DNA of 64,000 bases, taken from assembly GCA_013400115.1 (NCBI GenBank), contig VXBP01002796.1, forward strand, positions 310,001-374,000, given 5' to 3'. The notes under the pieces are model-generated. The model had not been told where the DNA came from and ran no database searches. It was given only the letters and a program-made list of their open reading frames with translations. This DNA comes from Rhinopomastus cyanomelas. Taxonomy: Eukaryota > Chordata > Aves > Bucerotiformes > Rhinopomastidae. The position numbers were made by a program, and so were the translations under genes. Positions 1 through 10,700 of this stretch are shown here, one piece after another. The stretch's first letter is position 1. Every line of letters begins with the position of its first letter.

Positions 1-498
1 GCCGCAGAGCCAGCAGCTTATGTCACCCATGGCTACATCCACTTTGCAAACGAAGAAATGAAATTACCTGCCCATGAATGCAGCACAAATCTCTCACTAG
101 CTACAAACCTAACTGTAGCTTTCAGAGTCCAAATTCCTTGCCCAGCCTCTTGCTACCCAGAGCCTCCGACTGCACATGGTATAAAGCAGATATGGTGAAA
201 ACTGGGTGTCAGAGAAATGCCTGTTTAAACCAGTGAGACAAAGAGCGTGTCTAATGTGCTGGGGCAGAGTCACTGCACTACAAATACACAGAGCTGTCAC
301 AAGAACCTCGTAACAGCCTCACGAGAGCAGCATTTCATTGTCTTGCATGGCTTCTTTTATAATTCCTTTCACTTCAGTCTTCTGAAAGAAAACACAGGCT
401 AATTTTGACAACAAATCCAGGGTAACATCTGGGCTCTGAAGCGTTCAGCTGCCAAAAAAGATACGCTTAGAAGTTCCTTTTCCAGAGCCATTTGATCC

Positions 499-761
499 CA
501 GTGATAGGACGAGGGGCAATGATTGTAAGCTAGAATGTAGAAGGTTCCACATCAACATCAGAAGGAACTTCTTCCCAGTGAGGGTGACAGAGCACTGGAA
601 TGGGCTGCCCAGGGCAGTTGTGGAGTCTCCTTCTCTGGAGGCGTTTAAGACCCGCCTGGATGTGTTCCTGTGTGACGTGGTCTAGGTGATCCTCCTGTAG
701 CAGGGGGATTGGACTGGGTGATCTTTCGAGGTCCCTTCCAATCCCTAAAGATTCTGTGATT
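499..761 (+). mobile_element. CR1 (type A)
   Basis: 5'-truncated copy from GTGATAGGACGAGG to AAAGATTCTGTGATT, 3' UTR only. It lies antisense in ABCD2 intron 7. Confidence 0.9.
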
Positions 762-2056
762 TGCCAAAGCACCACATCAGACATGGACACTGGAGTGTTG
801 CAGCTTCATAACAGAAGAAAAGCTACCAGAGGGAAGGGCAGCCAGAGCTCACCCCCCCTGGTGAGTTTTTGAGAGTGGAGGCCTCTTGCACAGCTTATGT
901 CCCCCAGGCACTGTCAAAATGGAAGGGAGCCCAGGTGCTGTGCAGGATGAACATGCAAGAGCAATCCTTAGCTAAGGGAGGAACAAAGAGACCATCAACT
1001 GCACGAGCCCCAGCTCAGCATGACACTGCAGGGAATTTCATCTGGATTTCAGAGCCCTTGGAAAAGCTGGCACAACACTCCAGAGCTCCTGCTGGTACCA
1101 GTAACAAAAGCAAATCCCAGGCTAAAGTGATCAGACGAAAAAAAATCTCAGCACAGAAATGTGCTTATCTGTGTCCATACATAGCCTAGCACAAAGGTTC
1201 CCTGGGCAAGCCCAAAGATATGACAAATGTGCAAAATAATGAGGAATAATTATAATCTGGGGTGCTGAGAAACCATAAACAGGCTGAACTCGTTCAGTAA
1301 TGTCATCAGCCCCAACCCAACAGGTCAGGTCACGCATTCAGTGTGCTGCTACACGTACTCATGGCTCCACTCATGTGACAGGCTATCAGCAGCCTCAGGC
1401 TGCACCATGACTGACACTTGCTGAACACACACAGCTTTTCAAAGCAACTCAAAAAAGGAAACTACATTTTGTGTGTCTGCTGCACACTTCCATGCTATCA
1501 TCCACAATTTCTGGACAAGCCTTTCCTCCACCCCTGCTGAACACGATCCTCTTTGTTATCCACACTTTGCATGAAATTGCTGTTCTGGTAGAGACAGCAA
1601 CTGGTGTTGCTGGGGGGAACCTTTCTGAAGATACAGTCATACCCCTCCAATATCCAACAGATGAGAAAAGTATCAGTGGGGATTCAGGGGGAAGGAAATT
1701 CTACCCCTAGCAGCAAGATGTGCTACACTCAATACCAACTGCACTGGGTTCTTCTGGGGCTTGGGTTCAGGGCCATCAGGAAGGGTGGTGAGGAAGGTCA
1801 TGTTATTTTTGGTGGTTTGGTGTATTCTCTTGCTACCAGCTGGAAGTAACTGAAAGCAACACAAAAGCCAAACACCAAACTAAGCGACTTATTTTTATAA
1901 CTGTTCTATTTGCTTCTAACTGGGTCAAACTTTGTGGCTAGAAAAAGAGAGGAACTTCTACCTTTTGCAGCAACAAGAATGACATCAGACTCCTGTTGGC
2001 TACTTTACACTTGCAATCTTGTGACCCATATATTCGTGCAATGTTGAAGTAATTCA

Positions 2057-2203
2057 GTGGAGTCTCCTTCTCTGGAGATGCTTAAAACCTGCCGGGATAT
2101 GTTCCTGTGCGACTTGGTTTACATGGTCCTGCTGTGGCAGGGGGATTGAACTAGATGATCTTTTGAGGACCCTTCCAATCCCTAATGTTCTGTGATTCTG
2201 TGT
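2057..2203 (+). mobile_element. CR1 (type A), short
   Basis: From GTGGAGTCTCCTTCTCTGG to the terminal TTCTGTGATTCTGTGTAA, about 147 bp. Confidence 0.88.
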
Positions 2204-2271
2204 AATAAACTTATGCCAAGACAGATAAACTGAGTCAGAACTGCACGCTTTTGGCTCCATCTGGCTTTTTC

Positions 2272-2294
2272 CAGAACAGAACAGAACAGAACAG
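2272..2294 (+). repeat. (AGAAC)n microsatellite
   Basis: About 4.5 units of a pentamer (AGAACAGAACAGAACAG...). Confidence 0.8.
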
Positions 2295-2496
2295 TGCAAA
2301 GCATCTTATTAAGCACGCGTGACGTTCGTGGTCAGTGAAAACACAGCAGGGTCATGCCCTAAGGAATCTGCTCTCTGGTAGAGGCTTAGCATTACAGGGG
2401 ACTGCTGAAGGAGACAGATGAAAGGCTCTGAAAGAGGATCAGCAGCAAAAGCCCTGAATAATTGTATTAGATGTCCATAACAGTGATTGACAGACA

Positions 2497-4288
2497 GAAT
2501 TCTACAATCACTTTGGCTGGAAGAGATCTTTAAGATCATCTAGTCCAACCCTCAACCCAGCACTGCCAAGTCACCACTAAACCATGTTCCTCAGCCCCTT
2601 ATCTACATGTCTTTAAATATCTCCCAGGACAGTGACTTCACCACTTCCCCGGGCAGCCTGTTCCAGGTCTTGAAAACCCTTTCAAGTAAAGAAATATTTC
2701 CTAATATCCAGCCTAAACATCTCTGGTGCAACTTTAAGTCATTTTTCCTCTTGTCCTATCATTTCTTATTTGGGAGTAGCGACTGATATCCACCTCTCTC
2801 ATCCTCATTTTGGCTAGTTGTATACAGCAATAAGGTCTCTCCTCTCCTTTTCTCCTCATTAATCAACACCACTTTCCTCAGCTGCTCCTCACAGGACTCG
2901 TGTCCTAGACCAGCTGCACTGCCCATCTCTGCACATCTTCCAAAGGAGGAGCCCCAAACTGAATCAAGTACTTGAGGTATGGCCTCAGCAGTGCAGAGGG
3001 ACTATCTGCTGGCTCATACTCAGCCAGGTGGCCCCTAGGCCCTCTTCCATCAGAGAGCTTTCCCAAGCCTGTAGCATTGCACTGTGTTGCTGTGATCCAC
3101 GTGCAAGACACAGCACTTGGCCTCACTGAACCTCATACAAAGGGCTTTGGCCCATCAATCCAGCCTTTCCAGATCCCTCAAGCAGATCAACACTCTTGCC
3201 CACCTTAGCGACATCTGCAAACTTACTGAGGACTTACTCTCCCTTCATCTAGATCATTGATTAAGATGTTAAAGAGAACATCACTGCTCGTGACTGGTTG
3301 CCAACTGGGTTAAACTCCAATCACCACTCCTCTCTGAGCCCAGTCATCCAGCCAGTTCTTTACCCAGTGAAGTGTATGCGCGGCCAAACCATGAGCCCCA
3401 AGTTTCTCTAGAAGAATGCTGTAGGAAACAACGTCAAAGGCATTATTGGAGCCCAGGTAAACAACATCCACAGCATTTCTCTCATGCACTATGCAAGTCA
3501 CCTTGTCATAGTACAAGATCAGGTTAGTCAAGCAGGACCTGCCTTTCATAAATCCATGCTGACTGGGCCGGATCGTTCGGTTGTCCTGTATGTGCTGAGT
3601 GATGGCACTCAAGATAATCTGCTCCATAACCTTCCTTGGCATCAAGGTCACACTGACAGGCCTGTAGTTCCCCAGATCCACCTTCTGGACCTTTTTGTAG
3701 ATGGGTGACACACTTAACTAATCTCAAAACCACCGGAACCTCTCCACTTAGCCAGGACTGATGATAAATGATGGAAAGTGTTTTGGTAAGCACTTGCACC
3801 AGCTCTCTTGGATGGATCCCATCTAGCTCCATAGCCTTGTGTGTGTCTAAACGATGACCATTTTCCCTTTGACATGGGGCTTCACTCTCCTCCTTGTCCC
3901 TGTAGCCCAGCTCAGGGGCTGGGTACTCATGGCAAAGTCAGCATTTAGTACCTCAGCTTGTTCCTCATCCTTGGTCACTATGTTCTCTCTCGTATCAAGG
4001 ATGGAAATTCTTCTTAGTTCTCCTTTTGTTGTCAATGCTTTTATAGAAACATTTTTTACTGTTTTCATGGCTGTAGCCAGACTGAGTTCTAGTCGAGCTT
4101 TCACCCTTAGAGTTTCCTCCTGGCACAGCCTCACAAGATCTTTGTAGTCTTTCCAAGTTTCCTGACCCTTCTTCCAAATGTCATAGACTTTCCTTTTCCT
4201 CCTGAATTTCAGCCAAAGCTCTCTGTTTAGCCAGGCTGGTCTTCTTCCCTGCCAGCTCTTCTTCAGCACAGATAGTTGGCTCCATTCT
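2497..4288 (-). mobile_element. Long decayed CR1 with reverse-transcriptase ORF2 remnant
   Basis: About 1.8 kb, the longest CR1 here. Reading leftwards from 4269 the frames give KKSWQGRRPAWLNRELWLKF, then MELDGIHPRELVQVLTK, NYRPVSVTLMPRKVMEQIIL, RPSQHGFMKGRSCLTNLI and LEKLGAHGLAAHTLHWVKNW. These are typical CR1 ORF2 upstream and reverse-transcriptase blocks. The YADD region is deleted (about 3240-3310). ORF2 then resumes with RDLERLDGWAKALCMRFSEA, followed by the 3' UTR. Frameshifts and stops make it dead. The tail (CACTTTGGCTGGAAGAG) differs from the young type A. Confidence 0.9.
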
Positions 4289-4973
4289 TAGAACATTTAT
4301 GGAAACCATTCAAACTACCATGGACAAGAATCTGAACAGCTAAAATTGCTTTCACTGACTTTTTCTGATGTAGCACATTTTCAAAAACTATATAAATAGA
4401 AACTTGTTGTCAATTTTTGAGGAGATTTTTTTAATATTAGAAAACAGCACTGCTTGTCAACCATCAAGGCAGTCTGCAAAAAGGACGAATAGATAGTGTG
4501 GAACAATTTGCTTGTGCTGCAAGGTTTTTATGTGATTTTTCATTGTTTCACAAAGAAAAATCTAGATTTTTAACAGAAATCATTTTAGTTTAAAAACCTT
4601 AAGAATAAAAATTTGAATTCAAACAGAATAATTCAGCTATGTCTAAACAAAAATTTCAATTATTCACTTGCCACAAATATCCTCTGGCTTGCCTGGTTTG
4701 GAAAAACCAGAATAAGAATCTTTGTCCAGGCTGGGGCAGCTCTAAAGACTGTGTGAGGATATGAAATTCATGTAATGTGTCAAATCATATGTCACGGATT
4801 TCCTCCCTGCTCCTGAGTTGGCACTTGTCTCCTGCAAGTGCCCAAGGATAAAAGGCAACAAGTAAGTGTATTATGGTCCCAAAAGCTTCTTGGTATGTGC
4901 TAATCTCTCCCCGTTTTCCAGCTTTGCCCACTTCTGTCATGTTAGATCACATGTACCTTAAGACACTTATTTC

Positions 4974-5549
4974 TAAGAGAGAGGTTCTCCTCCCCCACTA
5001 CTCTGCCCTTGTGAGACTACATCTGGAATATGGCATCCAGTCCTGGGCCCCTCAGTTCAAGGAGACAGAACTGCTGGGGAGAGTCCAGCGCAGAGCCACA
5101 AAGGTGATGAAGGGAGCAGAACACCTGCCTTATGAGGAAGGGCTGAGAGAGCTGGGTGCCTTCAGCTTGCAGAAGAGGAGACTGAGGGGTGACCTCATTA
5201 ACGTTGATAAATATGTGAAGGGTGGGTGTCAGGAGGATGGAGCCAGGCTCTGCTCAGTGGCATCTAATGATGGGACAAGGGGCAATGGGTGTGAGCTGGA
5301 ACAGAGGAGGTTCCACATCAATCTGAGAAGGAGCTGCTTTATGGTGAGGATGACAGAGCACTGGAATCACAACAGATTGGAAGGTACCTCGAAAGATCAT
5401 CTAGTCCAATCAGTCTCCTTCTCTGGAGATGTTTAAAACTCGCCTGGATGTGTTCCTGTGTGACTTGGTCTAGTTGATCCTGCTGTGGTAGAGGGATTGG
5501 ACTGGATGATCTTTCGAGGTCCCTTCCAATCTCTATTGTTCTGTGATTC
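4974..5549 (+). mobile_element. CR1 (type A) carrying an inverted CR1 micro-insert
   Basis: It starts at AGAGAGGTTCTCCTCCC (end of ORF2: ALVRLHLEYGIQSWAPQF) and ends TTCTGTGATTCCATGAT. At about 5367-5412 it is interrupted by a minus-strand CR1 3' end, listed separately. Confidence 0.92.
5367..5412 (-). mobile_element. CR1 3'-end micro-insertion (about 46 bp) nested in another CR1
   Basis: AATCACAACAGATTGGAAGG and CTCGAAAGATCATCTAGTCC are the reverse complement of a type A tail. It replaces about 25 bp of the host CR1 (the GGGCTGCCCAGGGGGGTTGT segment). Confidence 0.8.
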
Positions 5550-5907
5550 CATGATCCTAAGTGGAGTTTCAACAGCACCAATGAACATTAACAATGTCTC
5601 CTACGCTTTTTTACAGATTGAGTGAATCTTGTATGCTCAGCAAGAACGGGGTCAGCTGTTAATACTTTATTTAGCTCAGAAAGTAGATTAAGAATGAAGC
5701 AGACCTTGGGTTTCAGCTTGGCAATAGAGAACACTGACACTAGACAACGGCATCTTGTACACGGAGCACAGTAACTGCCCCGTCATCACTTGCACACTCC
5801 AGCTGCAGTGTTATAAACCACAACCACGTGCTTTCAGAAGTTGCTGGGGTTTTCTGAGTGGCATGATCTAGATGTTAGATGTTAGGATTACTGGGTTTGT
5901 TTGGATT

Positions 5908-5972
5908 CAGGTTGGACTGGATGATCTTTAAGGTCTTTTCCAACCTTATCATTACTGTGACACTGTGATACT
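5908..5972 (+). mobile_element. CR1 tail (type B)
   Basis: GGTTGGACTGGATGATCTTT, then AAGGTCTTTTCCAACC and a GTGACACTGTGATACTGT end. About 65 bp. Confidence 0.8.
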
Positions 5973-6884
5973 GTATGGTTTTGGCTGCCAGAGGTCATGT
6001 GGTGTTCATCTGCAAGTACCAGCAGGCTGTGAAGGCTCACTTACAGCAGCATCTTGCCACCAGCAATTTAACTGCTCCTCCTTTTCCAGTTTCCCATTCC
6101 AACACATCTGCTTGCTCTTCTACAATCCAGCACTGCACCTCCTGAAGTCAGTGACTCAGGGATATTAACAGGAATAATGTCCGTGCAGGCAGCAGAGGCC
6201 TTCTCTGCTGAGTTTAGCTCTCTGCCCACTTCTTCAATCCTTGTGTCATAGTATCACATCTGAACAGTAATATGAATCACAGTGATTGCAGATTTATGAT
6301 TTCTACTGCAACTTCATGGCAAACAGTCATGGAAGAGGAAAAGTTTATCAGGAGGACTGTGGAGCGGTGTCTGTAGGTATACAACTGCTGCTGTAAATTA
6401 TTTCTACTCCCTGTTCTAAAACGTGCAGAAAAGACACCAGCTGAGTGTCCATGCATACTTCAAAACTAAAATACACCTTCTGCCTTTTGAACACAGCAAA
6501 AGGCTGCCATCCAAGAATAGAAATTTAGATGGTGCCTTGGGGTTGCCAATGGCTGAAGCAGTCAAAACGACCCTGAGAGACACCAAGCACTCAAAGTATC
6601 CTCACAAAAAGGTGCACCGACTGCCCACAGAGAGACTGGCAGGCAGAGAGAGGCTGGGTATATCCAGCACTCCCTACCTCAAGTCCTTGGAGGGGTTTGA
6701 AGATCTTCCCTCTTCTCTCTCATTGTTACCAACTTTGTCCTGTGTCTGTTTTAAAACCATAATGATGGGGAAAAAATTCAAACGGGAGATTAGTGGCTGG
6801 TCAGAACAAAAGGATGGAAATTATTGCTATGCTTGTGTAAAAAGCCATGAAAAGCTTCTGTTTCTTAAACAAAAAGAAGCCTTT

Positions 6885-7027
6885 AGCTCCAGGGAGACCT
6901 TGCTGTGACCTTTCAGTATCTGAAAGGGGCCTACAAGAAAGGGACTTTTTATAAGGGCTTGTAGTGATAGGACAAGACTAGATCTTTGAGCTCCCTTCGA
7001 ACCCAAACCATTCTGTGATTCTATGAT
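6885..7027 (+). mobile_element. Old CR1, internally deleted
   Basis: AGGGAGACCTTGCTGTGACC, CAGTATCTGAAAGGGGCCTA and GCTTGTAGTGATAGGACAAG are CR1 3' UTR landmarks, followed after a deletion by the tail AACCATTCTGTGATTCTATG. Confidence 0.8.
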
Positions 7028-7552
7028 CTGGCATTTATTGTGCTAGTGTGTTTACACCACCTTGAACTCTTGGAACAAACAGCTGAAAACAGCAGGTGGT
7101 AGATGGCAACAATTTACTGCCAGCCAGGGTCACCTGGTTGCTTTTCACTTGCTCACCCTGGTGGTGTGGTATCAGACACTCCTTCTCATAGCAGATAGCC
7201 CTGCAGAACCACAAATCAGGGAGTGAAAGCAGACCTGACTCTTTTCATTCACATGGTTTCAAGTTGATGTAGTCAGTAACACTGCAAGGTTTTTATTTTT
7301 AAACAGGTTATGTTTTCTAAGAAGGTGAAGGAGGGTCAGTGATCTCACAATACCCGGAAAAGACTGGGCATTACAAGAGAACAAGGATGTTTACCTTGGG
7401 AATGGATTTACGGGAGAGAAGAGGAACACTTAGCTCTTCTACCTGCATTAGCAGCAGGAGCTACAACCCTGTGGTTGCACAGCTCCCACAGCCACAGAAG
7501 ATCTGGATCAAGTTTTGCCAGTTCAGAAAGCAAAGGTCAGTCACACTAAGAC

Positions 7553-7569
7553 AGACACACACACACACA
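7553..7569 (+). repeat. (AC)n microsatellite next to ABCD2 exon 7 donor
   Basis: About eight AC units. On the gene strand this is (GT)n starting about 38 nt inside intron 7. Confidence 0.85.
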
Positions 7570-7606
7570 TCAGGAATGGATTTGGTAGCAAAAATGTGCA
7601 ATTTAC

Positions 7607-7752
7607 CTCCTTCTCTCTGAACTATGTGGTACAGATGAACAGTATGCAGGATACATTCCAGGTCTTGATCTTGGTAGCCTTTCTCATGCATGTCATCCAC
7701 TGAGTCTGGATAGATGACCTGATCACGTAGCGTTCCAATGGACATGTAGGGC
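7607..7752 (-). CDS. ABCD2: ABCD2 exon 7
   Basis: 146 nt. The acceptor TTCTCAG precedes GCCCTACATG and the donor is GTAAAT after GAAGGAG. It encodes PYMSIGTLRDQVIYPDS and HLYHIVQREGG, the helical part of the ATPase domain just before the ABC signature. It is separated from exon 6 by about 18 kb. The next exon would begin with the ...WDAVMDWKDVLSGGE region. I do not find that between 1 and 7606. Confidence 0.95.
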
Positions 7753-10700
7753 CTGAGAAACAATAGAGAGAAACCCGTAATCTGGAGCTGGCTCCCAGCA
7801 AGCACATCTTGCCGATGCTCTGCAAGCACAGCATAATGCCTAATTTAAACACCATCTTGCTGAAACTGAATTTATCTGTGGGAGCAATGTGGGTGAAAGC
7901 TTTTCTAAACTTACCCTAGGGACAATGTATTGTTTCTGTCACAGCTGATTACAGGGCAGCAACAGGGGGAGTATTAGCATGAAAACAAAATCACAGAGTC
8001 ACAGAAAATGACAGATCAGGCTGAATAAACTTCCCCTGCATAGCCCATTCTGAATGCTTTCACTTGCAATTGAGGAAACTCTGTGCTGTATTCAAGGTTT
8101 GATACCTTTAGAGAATTAGAAATTGAATTAAACACTGGCAAAAAGTTGAAGCTTAAACCTGGAAAGACCTCACCAGTGCAGCAGGCGATACCCCAGTCAA
8201 GCAAGAGAGCACTGAAAGCCTCCTTTGCTCACTGCTATGCTGGACTGCAGAACTGAGCAGAACTGAGCTGGCTCTAGAAACTAGTGTAACACTTCCAAAT
8301 TGCAAAATCCTATACCATAGAGAAGTTGACCAGCTTAAACCTCCCAGCACTGTCCTCCCTTTGCCAAGCACAAAGCTGAGCCGTGTGTGAAGCAGCTTCT
8401 GAATCACCACGTTCCCAGACCACGTAATAGCATCATCTTACTAAAAGAAGCTGTCTCCACTTTGGAGCCAGAGTCCTCCGTGGCCATGCCCCTGGAAGGG
8501 AAACAACACCACGAGCTGGGCACAGCCTCTGGTATAGCACATGCCCCAAAAATCCTCCTAGTAGCTAAACAAAAGGAACAGTTTTACAGGTCTGAAAAGA
8601 TACCAAGCGATTCAGGGTAGGCCAGCACTGACACATCTATTTGTCCATCTCATTTGCTGCTCTTGTTGGAGGTTTTTTCGTGAAGGACAGATAACCATCC
8701 TGTCCCACAGACATTGCTAATAGCTCCTGGAAGGTGGAAAATCCCTAAGAACAATCTATGAGATTTTGGGTTTGGAAGGGAAGGCTAAAGAACAGCCAGG
8801 CTCCAGACCCTGTCCTGCTTTCTGTGCCAAGAGTTACACTAACTCCCTCTGGGTTGATCTGCCAAAACAATGCTAGTCTTATTAAAGTTGTGGAGCCAGG
8901 ATTTGATGACAGCAAGGAACAGTTAAAATTCGGCCAGAAACAAGAAGGCTTTCAGGCAGCTTGCTCTTGCCACTGACAACTGCTTCCAACGACTTCACAG
9001 CATGCTGCTGAGAGGTCAGTTTCCTCCCCTGCGGAGCTCTGGACCTGGGTGATAGGAAGGTGTCACTCACGCAGAGGCTTTCCCTGACAAAGATGTGTCA
9101 CACCTTAGCAGACTTCTTCCCCTCCCTTGGAGGTGTCTCTGCAGAAGGGATGAATCTATCCATTGCTGTTCTGAGAGTCCCTAAAACATATCACAGAGTA
9201 ACTGGAAGGAATTCATAATGCAACAGATGTAGAATTACAGAATTAAAGCTGCAACATGAACTGAAGTCACGTTCAAGCTGGCATCAGCTGCACTGGTTTC
9301 TCCACCAGCTGGGTGATGGTAGGAAGGGCAAGGGAGCTGAACTGCTCACAAATATTTCGTTCACTCACTGCTGTGGGCAGGCATCCAGATGGAGCAAAAC
9401 TAGAACCACAGGTTAAACACAAGCATTGCTGATCCTTTTTGCTCAGTGCTCTGCTCTCTGCTTATGATGAGAAGCGTGCTGCTGTGGGTTGCTGTATGAA
9501 CACGAGCATCAAGTGCAGAGGAGCATTTACACTAGTGGGAACATCACAAAATCTCAACTCTAAACATTATGTAACTTCATGAAGTAATGGTATACATTTC
9601 CCTAGTGCTCTCCACCTAAAAGCCCAAAGGGCTTTACTTCTTACATCTGTAGAGATCACTTCACTCACTTCAGACTGCTGCCATCTCTGGGACAGAGGAC
9701 AGCGACTCCACCTGGGCTCAGAAAAGTTTAAATCAGGCTGAGCATTAATGTAATTTAGATGAAGCTACAAGTAAGGGCAAGGAAGACAGAATTACTTATC
9801 ATATAACTTGTCTGGGGCTTAATACTTTACTCTTGTGAAGTATGATCCTGTAATGACTAGCAGCTCTGAGATTTAACCTACAGCTCAGCTGGGAAGTCAG
9901 TGCTCAAGAGCTCGGTGCCAGAACACTTGTTGCCATGCTGAGTCACCGGCACCACTTTCTGGTACAACTGGATTTTCCTTGTGGCCTCCCATGTAAACAC
10001 ACCAGTGCTACCAAGCACATCTCTTCCCCACCCAGTCTGTGAAAATTAAGGAAAAGCTCGGCCCGCAGTGGAATAGCAAACCCCATCAATTACTGGCAGA
10101 GAGAAAGAATGGCTTGTGGTTATGGGGCAGTCCCGGGAGGTGGAAGCAAGTTTTGTTTCACCCATCCTACAAGGGAGGTACTCACAGTCCCTGAGGGGAC
10201 ATTTCATTTTGCTTGGCACGAGACATCTCATTTGGGGTTCCAACTCTTGACAACAAAGACAGGCACATCTGGGGTTGCCTCATCCCATGTATTTTAGGGT
10301 GGGGACGGACTGCCTCACGGAGAGGTCTTCTCCCTCAGTGGGGGCTAGAGCCCAGACAACTAACTTAAATAACTAGATGATCTTTCAAGGTCCCTTCCAA
10401 TCCCTAATGATTCTATGAAGTGCTAAAGTTAGATGAAATCTCATCTAACTCACACTGTCATAACCTCATATTAAACCAGACTTCCCTAATCCATAACTGG
10501 GAGACAATAACTGCCTTATCTACCATGGGTGCCTCGCAGTCAAACACAGTAAAACTTGTTAAACATCAGCTGTTACTGTAATTGAGGTTTCACGTGTGTG
10601 ATAGCTAGGCATTAAGAAGAATGGGTAAACTGGATACAGCAGTGGGGATATTCTGGCTTTACCAGTAAGCTCCTTGTTCAAATACTGTTTTCACTACACT

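Larger units (their letters stand above)
1..7606 (-). other. ABCD2: ABCD2 intron 7 (partial)
   Basis: Between exon 7 and the left edge. Beyond the CR1 copies listed I recognise nothing in 1-498, 762-2056, 4289-4973, 5550-5907 and 5973-6884. An open frame of 161 codons at 6423-6905 (plus) runs into a CR1 and matches nothing I know. ABCD2 exon 8 is not found here. Confidence 0.8.

Noticed and set aside
6423..6905. 161-codon plus-strand open frame
   Set aside because: It matches nothing I know and its end runs into an old CR1. No splice or promoter signal supports it, and it lies inside ABCD2 intron 7.
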